Below are positions 1 to 6,994 of a stretch of 13,484 bases of DNA, piece by piece. The notes beneath the pieces were generated by a model. That model was not told the DNA's origin and made no database searches. It saw nothing but the letters and a program-made list of their open reading frames with translations. The translations under genes were made by a program, and so were the position numbers. How positions within the stretch are numbered: position 1 is the first letter of the stretch; each line of letters begins with the position of its first letter. The stretch is from assembly GCA_001557035.1 (NCBI GenBank), contig LSKJ01000394.1, forward strand, positions 1-13,484, given 5' to 3'. The DNA comes from Rhodospirillaceae bacterium CCH5-H10. Lineage in GTDB: Bacteria; Pseudomonadota; Alphaproteobacteria; Reyranellales; Reyranellaceae.

Positions 1-8
1 AAGGAAGA

Positions 9-37
9 GGCGGCCCTCACGGGCCGCCTTTTTCTTT
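9..37 (+). terminator. Rho-independent terminator of an upstream gene
   Basis: A perfect 8-bp stem (GGCGGCCC, 9-16, with GGGCCGCC, 21-28) closes a TCAC loop and runs straight into TTTTTCTTT. This is the classic intrinsic terminator form on the plus strand. No gene precedes it within the window, so it must end a plus-strand transcript that begins further left. It also separates that unit from the membrane-protein gene starting at 219. Confidence 0.85.
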
Positions 38-72
38 GCCGGACAGCCCAGACGAAGTCCTGATGCAGCGGC

Positions 73-91
73 TGCGGCAAAGCGTGCCGCA
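73..91. repeat. Inverted repeat in the leader region of the Wzy-like gene
   Basis: TGCGGCA (73-79) and TGCCGCA (85-91) form a perfect 7-bp inverted repeat around a 5-base spacer. It lies in the 181-base non-coding stretch (38-218) upstream of the plus-strand membrane-protein gene. It could be a small operator or a hairpin. In GC-rich DNA a 7-bp repeat can also arise by chance. I saw no convincing -35/-10 pair or other feature in this stretch. Confidence 0.3.
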
Positions 92-218
92 TCGCCACTG
101 GCGGCGTGTGGCAGACCACTGTAAGGGCATGCTGCCGACGGAATCGCATTTCTGCTGTCACGGTGCGATCAATCGTCTAGTTTGATATCCTGCACCCGAA
201 GACGCAGCACCCATACGA

Positions 219-1727
219 ATGGCCTCGACCCTCGTTTCCCCGATCCAGATCGCCCCGCGGCTCGACTATTCGATGCTGCGCAAGGTGTCGTTCGGCTTCG
301 GGCTGTTCTTCGTCTTCATCTCGCCGGCCTCCCCCGACCCGCTCGCGCTGGGAGTGGGGGCCTTCACGCCCTGGCTGATCCTCCGCTTGGTCGGAACGCC
401 CACCATGCCGGCGGCCATCGCCTACTATCTCCTGTCCCAGTGGTTGCAGGTGTTCGCCCGCGCCTTCCTCGCCCTGGTCGACGGCGAGTCCATGGTCGAC
501 AGCATTTACGGCCCCTGGGTTGCCAACGCCTACTGGTACATGCTCGCCTCGACGTTGACCCTGGCGTTCGCCTGCAAGGTGGTTCTCGGAGGCATTCAGC
601 CCCCGACCGAGCAGAACTGGTCGGCCCACCTGTACTGGCGTCCGGTCGACGTCTTTCTGGTCTATCTGGGTTCGAACCTCATCACGCAGTTCGCCGGCCT
701 GACGTTCGGCGGCGCACTTTTCCAGTTCTTCGATGCCATCGCCCGCTTCAAGATCATGGCGGCGTTCCTTCTGTTCACGTCGGTCATGTCCGTCTCGCGG
801 GGCTGGCCTTTTCTGTTCGCGGTTCTCGGGGTCGAGATCCTGTCGGGGATGACCGGCTTGCTGGGCGACTTCCGCGGCGTGTTCGTGTTCCTCGGGACCG
901 CCGCGCTGGCCGCGCAGATCAGATGGACGGCACGCACCACGGGCTACGCGGCGCTGGCGACCTTCGTCCTCGTGTTCCTCGCGCTGTTCTGGACATCGGT
1001 CAAAGTCGAGTATCGCGACATCGCCACCGGCGGTTCGGAATCGCAGGCCTTCCAGTCGTCGCTGGGAGACCGCGCGGGCTACATGGTCGGGCGAATCCTC
1101 GGAGTGGGAGACATCGACTGGGGCGCGGCCTCGAAGGCTTTGCTCGAGCGTCTCGCGTACGTGGAGATCACCGGCCTCGTGATCAATGTCGACCTGGCGA
1201 GTTCGGAGCAGGGCAAAGTGCGGCAATGGAGCGATGCCCTCTCACACGTCTTCCAGCCGCGCTTCCTGTTCCCGGACAAGGCGGCCCTGTCCGACACCGA
1301 AGTCTTCATCCGCCTGACTAAGGCCGACGTGCTGGAGAACATGCGCGGCGGCACGTCGATCAGTGTGGGCTACATGGCCGAAAACTACATCGATTTCGGC
1401 TTTCCCGGGATGCTCGGCGGTGTCTTCGCCATCGGATTGCTGGTCGCGCTCGTCATCCGTTTCTTCTTTTCGTTCGACGTTCCCTGGATGGTGCGACAGG
1501 GAACGGCCCTGGCGTTCGTGTATTCGATCTGTGCGAGCGGTCTTGAAGTGTCGATGCCGAAAATCCTCGGCAGTTCGTTCACCTTCGCCATCGCCTACGG
1601 TCTCGCACTCAAGTTCGCCTTCCCGGTGGGCCAGCGATGGCTGGAAACGAGGGCGAGACAGGCGGCGGACCGCGAAGCCACCATCCGACGCGTCAAGAGC
1701 CTCTTCCGGGGCGGCGGCCCTCTCTAG
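219..1727 (+). CDS. Wzy-like multi-pass membrane protein (putative O-antigen/oligosaccharide polymerase)
   Basis: A 502-residue, strongly hydrophobic protein. Likely membrane segments fall near residues 22-36, 43-58, 64-88, 104-124, 144-165, 178-208, 221-233, 243-260, 395-416, 426-442 and 450-468. A large hydrophilic loop spans about 262-390. The loop ends in G378-T-S-I-S-V-G-Y-M-A-E-N-Y-I-D-F-G, which resembles the G-x-x-x-x-E-x-Y-x-D-F-G stretch before a membrane helix in Wzy-type polymerases. That layout (about ten helices with one large periplasmic loop) is known for enzymes that link lipid-carried repeat units in the periplasm. The short basic tail (residues 471-502) is probably cytoplasmic. 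The ATG at 219 has no clear ribosome binding site; M19 (273) is an alternative start. No glycosyltransferase, flippase or chain-length regulator lies nearby, so the assignment rests on topology and weak motif similarity. It could instead be an unclassified membrane protein. It converges on the topoisomerase gene with 6 bases between stops. Confidence 0.72.
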   Translation: MASTLVSPIQIAPRLDYSMLRKVSFGFGLFFVFISPASPDPLALGVGAFTPWLILRLVGTPTMPAAIAYYLLSQWLQVFARAFLALVDGESMVDSIYGPWVANAYWYMLASTLTLAFACKVVLGGIQPPTEQNWSAHLYWRPVDVFLVYLGSNLITQFAGLTFGGALFQFFDAIARFKIMAAFLLFTSVMSVSRGWPFLFAVLGVEILSGMTGLLGDFRGVFVFLGTAALAAQIRWTARTTGYAALATFVLVFLALFWTSVKVEYRDIATGGSESQAFQSSLGDRAGYMVGRILGVGDIDWGAASKALLERLAYVEITGLVINVDLASSEQGKVRQWSDALSHVFQPRFLFPDKAALSDTEVFIRLTKADVLENMRGGTSISVGYMAENYIDFGFPGMLGGVFAIGLLVALVIRFFFSFDVPWMVRQGTALAFVYSICASGLEVSMPKILGSSFTFAIAYGLALKFAFPVGQRWLETRARQAADREATIRRVKSLFRGGGPL

Positions 1728-1733
1728 GCCTGC

Positions 1734-2753
1734 TCAGCGATGGCGGCCGACCACCCGGGCGAGCGCCTGGGCCGCGCCCTCGAGGCTTCCGCCGGTTTCC
1801 ATTGGTAGCTTGCCCTGCTCGAACGCTGCGATCACCGAGCCGTGCACGTAGCTCTTGCGGCAAACCGTCGGCGTATTGGTGAGTGTTTCGGCCGCGGCGG
1901 CGATCGCGTCGCGCAGCAACGCCTTGCGCGCGCGCGTCGTCTCGGCCGGCGGTACGGAGGACAGAGCCTTCATTACGCCGGCGGAGGCCACGAGCGTCCG
2001 GAAATCCTTCAACGATACGCGCGTACCCGACACCTGACGCAGGAATGCATTCACGTCGGCGGCACGCACCGGATGTATTGCACCGTCAGCGCCGCGATAC
2101 TGGAACAGCCGCCGCCCCGGCAATGCGAGCAGGTCCTGGCAAGTGCGGGCCAGGAGCCTGTCGCGGACTGCACGCGTCACCCTCTTGGCGCCCTTGCCGC
2201 GAAACTGGAGGCGCACCTCGATCCCGTCGATGCCAACGTTGGATTTCAGGAGGGTCGTCGCGCCACGCGTGCCCCTCTCCCGCGCGTAGGAATCGCTGCC
2301 GGCCCGCAGCGCTGTCCTCGACACGAGGTAAACGACAGCAGCGGTCGCGGCCTGGCGATCGGTCGGATCGGGTGTGCGCAAAAATCGTCGGACCGCTCGC
2401 GAGATCGTCGGCAGGCTCCGGGCGATGTTCCGAAGTTTCCGGGCCTTGACTGCCTCGCGTACCTGCTCCCAGGCCGGATGATAGCGATACTGGAGCCGGC
2501 CAGCGGCATCCTCCCCGACCGCCTGCAGATGAAGATCGGGATCCGCGGCATAGCGTACATTCGCATAGGCGGGCGGCACGGCCAGCGACTTGAGGCGGGC
2601 CAGAGTGGCGCCATCGGAGATGGGTTTCCCGGCTGCGTCCAGGAATCGAAATCCCCTGCCCCGGCGCTCGCGTCGAAACACCAAGAGAGCGGGCGTCCCG
2701 CGCTTGAGCCCATGGTCACGCATGAGCTGGTCGATCATGGACAGTCGAGGCAT
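1734..2753 (-). CDS. DNA topoisomerase IB (poxvirus/Deinococcus-like)
   Basis: A 339-residue type IB topoisomerase of the small bacterial, poxvirus-like kind; the length is normal. These enzymes nick one DNA strand through a 3'-phosphotyrosyl link and relax supercoils of either sign without ATP. The N-terminal domain shows the family signatures G-x-G-F-R-F (about 32-37), L-x-x-L-A-V-P-P-A-Y (about 54-63) and Q-Y-R-Y-H-P-x-W (88-95). In the catalytic domain the candidate residues are R150 (in T-A-L-R-A-G), K187 (F-R-G-K-G), R252 (K-D-F-R-T), N293 (T-N-T-P) and the nucleophile Y302 (C-R-K-S-Y-V-H). Asn where poxvirus enzymes have His is, as I recall, typical of bacterial members. The ATG at 2753 is used because the conserved region starts soon after it; the ribosome binding site is weak. 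It is the last gene of a minus-strand run, 73 bases downstream of the Crp/Fnr stop. In many proteobacteria such genes sit in stress-related settings; nothing here shows that directly. Confidence 0.93.
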   Translation of the reverse strand: MPRLSMIDQLMRDHGLKRGTPALLVFRRERRGRGFRFLDAAGKPISDGATLARLKSLAVPPAYANVRYAADPDLHLQAVGEDAAGRLQYRYHPAWEQVREAVKARKLRNIARSLPTISRAVRRFLRTPDPTDRQAATAAVVYLVSRTALRAGSDSYARERGTRGATTLLKSNVGIDGIEVRLQFRGKGAKRVTRAVRDRLLARTCQDLLALPGRRLFQYRGADGAIHPVRAADVNAFLRQVSGTRVSLKDFRTLVASAGVMKALSSVPPAETTRARKALLRDAIAAAAETLTNTPTVCRKSYVHGSVIAAFEQGKLPMETGGSLEGAAQALARVVGRHR

Positions 2754-2826
2754 ATGCCTGGAACGGGAGCGTCCAGCAAACGTTGCGCGCCCCTCACGCC
2801 ATCGCGAAGGGACTGTTGCTCTGGCT

Positions 2827-3690
2827 TTACCCCAGTTCTGCGATCGTGCGCCGGGTCTTCTCGCGCAGGGCGCCGACGCATTCGCAGGCGCCGCGTTCGA
2901 GGCCTTCGCGGTCGAGGATGCTGATCTTCCCGCGCTGATAGCGAATGAGGCCTGCCTGCTGGAGACTGTATGCGATCAGGCTCACGGTCGGCCGGCGCAC
3001 GGCCAGCATCTGTGCCAGGAAATCGTGCGTGAGGCGGATCACGTCGTCGTCGATGCGATCCCGGACCTGCACGATCCATCGGCACAGGCGGCGGTCCGCC
3101 GTATGAAGAGCGTTGCAGGCGGCGGTCTGCTGCATCTGCGCCAGCGTCAACTCGCTGCTCAACAGCGCGACCTTGCGCAGCATCGCATTCTGGGTGGCGG
3201 CCATCCGGAATTCAGTGACCGGCATCCGCCAGGCCGTCGCATCGATCTGCACGATGGCCCGGGTGCCGGCGCGGTGGTGTCCCAGGGAAGACAGCGACCC
3301 GAGGATGGCTTCGCGGCCGAGTGTCGCCGTCTCGATGGCCGAGCCGTCCTGCATCATGGCCACCAGCGAAATCATGCCGCTGTCGATGAAATGGACATGC
3401 TCGATGCGCTGCTCGGGCTCGTGGATCACGAGACCCTGAGGTAGCCGGTGGAACGTAAGATATGGCCTCAGCAGTGCCAGTTCGGCGGGCGGCAGCGCGG
3501 ACAGAAAGGCGTTCCTCGGCTCGAAGACGGACGTCACTGCAATTGCTTCCTCGTTCGCCGGGACACTGCAGTGACTTCCACGCGCAGCCTGTTTATCGGC
3601 CTTGAGAACAGCCTGACTGTAGCCGCGCGATTCATTATCAGTCGGTTCCGTAACGAACGCAGATGGACGGTCGGTGTATCTGATCGCCAT
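2827..3690 (-). CDS. Crp/Fnr-family transcriptional regulator
   Basis: A 287-residue protein if read from the ATG at 3690. An N-terminal cyclic-nucleotide-binding-type beta-barrel covers about residues 55-170 and includes the F-I-D-S-G-M-I-S-L-V strand-turn. A C-terminal winged helix-turn-helix follows (about 218-250, L-T-H-D-F-L-A-Q-M-L-A-V-R-R-P-T-V). The core resembles the large group of Crp-like regulators in Bradyrhizobium and relatives, whose ligands are mostly unknown. I see no N-terminal cysteine cluster of the Fnr kind and no clear cAMP-binding R-S/T pair. Two starts compete. The ATG at 3690 has AGAGGA 4 bases before it and sits 11 bases after the preceding stop, which suggests translational coupling. 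An in-frame GTG at 3537 (236 residues, the usual family length) has GAGGA 10 bases before it. The first 51 residues are low in conserved features. I prefer 3690 on context but regard the start as open. Confidence 0.9.
   Translation of the reverse strand: MAIRYTDRPSAFVTEPTDNESRGYSQAVLKADKQAARGSHCSVPANEEAIAVTSVFEPRNAFLSALPPAELALLRPYLTFHRLPQGLVIHEPEQRIEHVHFIDSGMISLVAMMQDGSAIETATLGREAILGSLSSLGHHRAGTRAIVQIDATAWRMPVTEFRMAATQNAMLRKVALLSSELTLAQMQQTAACNALHTADRRLCRWIVQVRDRIDDDVIRLTHDFLAQMLAVRRPTVSLIAYSLQQAGLIRYQRGKISILDREGLERGACECVGALREKTRRTIAELG
3533..3575. repeat. 9-bp inverted repeat around the alternative Crp/Fnr start
   Basis: GTCACTGCA (3533-3541) and TGCAGTGAC (3567-3575) are perfect reverse complements 25 bases apart. 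In the minus-strand transcript the downstream arm contains the GTG that could start the short form of the regulator. The loop contains its GAGGA ribosome binding site. The outer arm also forms part of a 10-bp palindrome, CACTGCAGTG (3564-3573). It could be an autoregulatory operator or an RNA hairpin that masks internal initiation. It lies inside the long reading frame. Confidence 0.5.
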
Positions 3691-3701
3691 GGGTTCCTCT
3701 G

Positions 3702-3992
3702 TCAGAAGGGCAGTGCCCGTCCGTGCGGCATCCGCCGCCCGAGTCGATCACGCTTGACCGGGTTTTCCGTTTCGACCGTGCGCGTGGCCTTGCGTTCCTC
3801 GTCGGTTACGGCCGCTTCGGCATGACGGCGCCCGAGCGGCGTGAGGCGAGGACCGTGCGGGCCATCGTGCAGAAGGCCCAGTAACTCCAGGCGCAGCCGG
3901 TGGGTTGACGGCAGCTTTACGGTTTGGCCGACGGAAAGCGCCCTGAGAAGTCGTTGCTCCTCTGCACTGATCCGCACTTGTGCGGTCGGCAT
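3702..3992 (-). CDS. Small conserved-looking protein of unknown function, coupled to the Crp/Fnr gene
   Basis: A 96-residue soluble protein that I do not recognise. Residues 8-58 look like a compact helical, winged-helix-like unit: E-E-Q-R-L-L-R-A-L, then V-K-L-P-S-T-H-R-x-R-L-E-L-L-G-L-L, then P-R-L-T-P-L-G-R-R-H. The 'L-E-L-L-G-L-L-x-D-G-P-x-G-x-x-L-T-P-L-G' pattern resembles the recognition helix and wing of small DNA-binding proteins, so a regulatory role is possible. The tail (60-96) is highly charged, with many Arg and Lys and probably disordered. The ATG at 3992 has a good ribosome binding site (AAGGAG, 9 bases upstream). Its stop is 11 bases before the Crp/Fnr ATG, so the two are very likely cotranscribed. 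Confidence 0.72.
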   Translation of the reverse strand: MPTAQVRISAEEQRLLRALSVGQTVKLPSTHRLRLELLGLLHDGPHGPRLTPLGRRHAEAAVTDEERKATRTVETENPVKRDRLGRRMPHGRALPF

Positions 3993-4015
3993 GACTGGCG
4001 GCTCCTTGAATACGA

Positions 4016-4054
4016 GGTGAGGGGGACGCCGGCCCCTTGAGGCACCGGCTCACC
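4016..4054. repeat. Imperfect inverted repeat upstream of the small-protein/Crp operon
   Basis: GGTGAG (4016-4021) and CTCACC (4049-4054) are complementary arms around a GC-rich interior that holds the self-complementary GCCGGC (4028-4033). It lies in the 124-base gap between the monooxygenase stop and the small-protein start. On the minus strand it could act as a terminator for the monooxygenase, though no T-tract follows. It could also be a leader hairpin of the next operon. Confidence 0.3.
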
Positions 4055-4071
4055 CGATGCAACGGCACCTC

Positions 4072-4092
4072 CCGGACCCGGTTCCGGACCCG
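4072..4092. repeat. Tandem 9-bp direct repeat
   Basis: CCGGACCCG occurs twice (4072-4080 and 4084-4092) with GTT between, giving a 12-base period, about one helical turn. It lies just downstream of the monooxygenase gene and upstream of the small-protein/Crp operon. The spacing would suit a protein binding one face of the DNA, but short tandem repeats in GC-rich gaps also arise by slippage. Confidence 0.4.
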
Positions 4093-4116
4093 AAGCCTTT
4101 TGGCAGTCTTGCCGCT

Positions 4117-5889
4117 TCAGGGCAGGCCGACCTCCGCCGCCTTGATCTGGAGAGCGAGGTACTTCGAGTACATGCGGCACTGGGCAAAGGAGCCGCCCTG
4201 GAACCAGAGCCCGTCCTGCGCGGTCGGCACCCACATGTTTCGCAACTCCTGGGTACGCTCGTCGAATCCCCAGACGAGACCGACCTTGCGCGCAATATCC
4301 GGGCCGAAGAGCTGCTCGACAAGGTGATCCTGACCCTTGTAGCCGGTGGCCAGCACGATCAGGTCGGCCGGGCGCTCGGTGCCGTCCTTCATCGCGAATC
4401 CGGCCGATCCGAATGCAGCGATGTCGGCGTACTGGATCAGTCCGATCTCGCGCTTCGCCACCAGGTCCGACGCACCGACGTTGAAGTAATAGCCGCCGCC
4501 GCGCCCTCGATACTTGAGCGGCCAGCCCGTTCCGTCCTCGCCAAACTCGAGTCGAAAGCCGACACGCTCCAACGCCTCGAGCAGGGGGGCGTCATGCGCA
4601 CGGGCCTGGTCGGTGAGAAGCTTGTGCGCCTTCTTCATGACCCGCAGCGGCACCGAGACGTTGATGAGGTCGCGATCCTCGAGGGTCGGTCCCTTTCCGT
4701 AGTAGATGCCGTCGTAGAGTTGCGCTCCCGGCTCGACGTTGACGATGAGCGTCGGGCTTCGCTGCACGATGGTGACCTGAGCGCCGTTGCCGTGAAGGTC
4801 CTGGGCGATGTCGTGGGCGCTGGTGCCGGTGCCGAAGACGTAGACGTTCCGACCCTTCCACTCCGCGCCGTTGCCGAACCTGCTCGAGTGCACGACCGTG
4901 CCCTTGAAGTTCTCCAGGGTGGGGATCTCGGGAATGTTCGGCGTACCGCTCACGCTGGTGGCCATGATGATGTGCCGTGGATGCAGCGTGCGATGGACGC
5001 CGTCCGCCACGTCCATGTCGAGCTCGGCCGTCCAGCGCCTCTCGGCCGCGTTCCAGGCGGCGCCCTTGAAGCTGGTGCCGGTCCAGAAGTCGATCTCCAT
5101 GGTCTCGACATAGGATTCGAGCCAGTTCGCGATCTTGTCCTTGGGGATGTACTTCGGCCAGGTCTTCGGGAAGGGCAGGTAGGGGAAGTGGTTCGAGTGC
5201 TTCTGATTGTGAAGCTTCAGTCCGTGGTAACGCTTGCGCCAGTTGTCGCCGATGCGTGCCATCCGGTCGACGACGAGCGCCTCGACGCCCAGCGCCTTGA
5301 GGCGCGCCGCGGCCGTGATGCCCGCATGGCCGCCGCCCACGATCAGCACCGCGGGGTCGCGATCGGCATAGCGGGACGATTCGCGCCGGCGGTCCAGCCA
5401 GTTGGGGCCGTGGAAGTCGCGCTCGAACGCCGGTTCCTCCGCGCTCTCTGCAACGGTCTCTTCTTCATGCCCGTGCAGGGATTCGAGGGACGTGAGCAGG
5501 GTCCAGGCCCTCGTCTCGCCGGTGCGGCAGTCGCTGCGTTTCAGCCGAACGATGCCGGCACCCGTGCCGGTTCTGGTCCGGAAGGTCAGTATCGCCTCGA
5601 CGCAGGCCTCGCCCGCGCGCTCGACGTCGCGCGGCGGCTGGCGTTCGGGATCGATGGCGAAACCATGTGCGCCGCTCTCGGCCACGGCGTCGACGAGGCG
5701 TCGAACGATCGGCTCGCGATCGCTGATCGTCTCGATCGTGCGGGTGAGCGCGACGATGTCGCGCCAATCCGCATCGGGACGGAAGAGCGCGCCGATGGCA
5801 GTCGCGTCGCGCCCCTGGAGAGCCTCGTCGAGACTGGCCAGCCAGTCTCCGACGATTTGTTTCGCATCACGGTTCAGTTCGACATCCAT
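4117..5889 (-). CDS. Flavin-containing monooxygenase with an N-terminal NTF2-like region
   Basis: A 590-residue FAD- and NAD(P)H-dependent oxidoreductase of the flavin-containing/Baeyer-Villiger monooxygenase superfamily. Residues 1-140 resemble an NTF2/SnoaL-like domain (D-A-T-A-I-G-A-L-F-x-x-D-A-D-W-R-D near 28-44). The catalytic part starts at about 178. It has the FAD-binding G-G-G-H-A-G (185-190), an FMO-type F-x-G-x-x-x-H-x-x-x-F (328-338), a second dinucleotide-binding G-T-G-T-S-A (353-358) and the late L-A-T-G-Y (513-517). Members insert one oxygen atom into a ketone, or into nitrogen or sulphur compounds; the substrate cannot be read from sequence. The ATG at 5889 begins the conserved region, with AGG 8 bases upstream. 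Longer in-frame starts (5943, 5964) lack ribosome binding sites and would overlap the divergent gene. The usual family length is 450-600, and the longer members carry this extra N-terminal domain. It diverges from the NIPSNAP gene across 52 bases, suggesting shared control. Confidence 0.9.
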   Translation of the reverse strand: MDVELNRDAKQIVGDWLASLDEALQGRDATAIGALFRPDADWRDIVALTRTIETISDREPIVRRLVDAVAESGAHGFAIDPERQPPRDVERAGEACVEAILTFRTRTGTGAGIVRLKRSDCRTGETRAWTLLTSLESLHGHEEETVAESAEEPAFERDFHGPNWLDRRRESSRYADRDPAVLIVGGGHAGITAAARLKALGVEALVVDRMARIGDNWRKRYHGLKLHNQKHSNHFPYLPFPKTWPKYIPKDKIANWLESYVETMEIDFWTGTSFKGAAWNAAERRWTAELDMDVADGVHRTLHPRHIIMATSVSGTPNIPEIPTLENFKGTVVHSSRFGNGAEWKGRNVYVFGTGTSAHDIAQDLHGNGAQVTIVQRSPTLIVNVEPGAQLYDGIYYGKGPTLEDRDLINVSVPLRVMKKAHKLLTDQARAHDAPLLEALERVGFRLEFGEDGTGWPLKYRGRGGGYYFNVGASDLVAKREIGLIQYADIAAFGSAGFAMKDGTERPADLIVLATGYKGQDHLVEQLFGPDIARKVGLVWGFDERTQELRNMWVPTAQDGLWFQGGSFAQCRMYSKYLALQIKAAEVGLP

Positions 5890-5891
5890 CC

Positions 5892-5912
5892 TTCGAGCCT
5901 GTCGAATAGAAT
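5892..5912. promoter_or_regulatory. Operator-like inverted repeat and possible -10 between divergent genes
   Basis: TTCGA (5892-5896) and TCGAA (5902-5906) form a perfect inverted repeat with a 5-base spacer. It directly abuts TAGAAT (5907-5912), a good -10 match (5 of 6) for the plus-strand NIPSNAP gene. No good -35 lies 16-18 bases upstream, so the promoter is tentative. The repeat also overlaps the monooxygenase ribosome binding region. A regulator bound here could affect both genes. Confidence 0.35.
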
Positions 5913-5941
5913 TGGCGAACACAACAGGGAAGGATCGGCTC

Positions 5942-6268
5942 ATGGCGCTATACGAACTTCGCACCTACACGCTGTATGTCGGCAAGATGCCCGAGGCGGT
6001 GAAGCTCTATCAGGAGTTCGGCTATCCCGCCCTCGAGAAGGGCGGTCACGCGCGCAACCTCGTCGGCTATTTCCAGGGCGACACCGGGACCATCAACCAG
6101 ATCGTCCATTTGTGGAAATTCCCCGATGACGCCGCCCGTCGCGCGCATTGGGCCGCGGTCTTCGCCGATCCCGCCTTCATGGACGGGTTTGCCGCGAAGT
6201 TCCGACCGCTGGTCATGAGCCAGGAAGTGAAGCTCCTGAATGCCGCCCCGTGGGGTCCGCACCCCTGA
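5942..6268 (+). CDS. NIPSNAP-family protein
   Basis: A 108-residue protein, close to a single NIPSNAP domain (about 100 residues, ferredoxin-like alpha-beta fold). It opens with Y-E-L-R-T-Y-T-L (4-11) and carries V-H-L-W-K-F-P-D (about 55-62) followed by R-x-x-H-W-A-A-V-F-A-D-P-A-F, both characteristic of the family. Bacterial members often sit in degradation or oxidation gene clusters, but their biochemical role is mostly unknown. The ATG at 5942 has a GGGAAGGA ribosome binding site about 8 bases upstream. Its start overlaps one rejected minus-strand start of the monooxygenase. The gene converges on the membrane protein to its right with 18 bases between stops. Confidence 0.88.
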   Translation: MALYELRTYTLYVGKMPEAVKLYQEFGYPALEKGGHARNLVGYFQGDTGTINQIVHLWKFPDDAARRAHWAAVFADPAFMDGFAAKFRPLVMSQEVKLLNAAPWGPHP

Positions 6269-6286
6269 GCGGGGGAAGGGGGGCTC

Positions 6287-6787
6287 TCAGGCGCTGCCCC
6301 TGTCGGCACGATGGAGCCGGATCGTCAGCAGAAGTGCCCGACCGAGCATCGCGCCCGCACAGAGCATGGCGACCAGAGCCGCCAGGAAGCGGAAGAGATC
6401 GAACTCCGGAAAACCGAAGAAGGCGCCCACACATTCGACGACCACCGTGGCGCCGACGGCGATGGCCACCCAGAGCAGCAGAAGTTTGGCCGCATGACTG
6501 AGGTCGACGCGGGGGCGATACATGTCGTGCTGGATGCCGATCATCATGCCCCTGATCCCGCCGATCACAAATCCGACGCCCAAGGCTGTTCCGAACATCC
6601 ATGCGGGCTGGTGTTCGGCCAGTTGAAGGAGGGAGAGGACGCCCCCCACGAAGAGCGCCAGGAAGGCGGGCGCGAAGAGCCGCCAGGTCGAAATGTAACG
6701 TCGGCGGACCTCCCGCAAGGAGAGGTAGATGCAGCCTCCCGCCGCGAGCGCCAGGAGCAGGTGAACGAGGGTCAGATTGTGAATCAC
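6287..6787 (-). CDS. Small multi-pass membrane protein of unknown function
   Basis: A 166-residue protein with about five predicted membrane helices (near residues 5-23, 36-56, 62-83, 100-122 and 130-155). A basic loop (R25, R28-R30) follows the first helix, so the first loop is probably cytoplasmic. I do not recognise a family. A Gly-rich helix (F-G-T-A-L-G-V-G-F-V-I-G-G-I-R-G, about 65-80) is the most distinctive stretch. The start is GTG at 6787; an in-frame stop lies two codons upstream, so it cannot be longer. No clear ribosome binding site precedes it, which lowers confidence in the start. It diverges from the TRAP receptor gene across about 207 bases that hold no other gene and no promoter I would defend. 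Confidence 0.7.
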   Translation of the reverse strand: MIHNLTLVHLLLALAAGGCIYLSLREVRRRYISTWRLFAPAFLALFVGGVLSLLQLAEHQPAWMFGTALGVGFVIGGIRGMMIGIQHDMYRPRVDLSHAAKLLLLWVAIAVGATVVVECVGAFFGFPEFDLFRFLAALVAMLCAGAMLGRALLLTIRLHRADRGSA

Positions 6788-6994
6788 GAATCAAGCTTAC
6801 ACGCGGACGGGCGCAGGTGAAGAGGCCTCGTCGGCACCGTGACGGCCCCGGCGGCCACCTGCAGTGCGGACGGTTCCGGCACGCGGAGCCGCGGCGCCGA
6901 AACTGCCATTTTGTGCGTGTTGCCTCGCTGCATCAGGCGTGGTTTGTTCCGCGCCAGATCGGGGAATGAACGAACCAGAATGGGAGCTTCAGTC

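Noticed and set aside
177..1226. A 349-codon open frame on the minus strand over the Wzy-like gene
   Set aside because: Its product is dominated by Arg, Glu, Gly and Gln without domain structure, whereas the plus strand gives a coherent multi-pass membrane protein.
4057..6129. A 690-codon open frame on the plus strand antisense to the monooxygenase
   Set aside because: The minus strand encodes a motif-rich monooxygenase over nearly all of it. The antisense product is rich in Arg, Asp, Val and Gly with no recognisable domain, as expected of a frame shadow in GC-rich DNA.
6264..6291. CCTGAG/CTCAGG inverted repeat spanning two convergent stops
   Set aside because: A 6-bp stem with a 16-base G-rich loop and no T-tract is too weak to call a bidirectional terminator.
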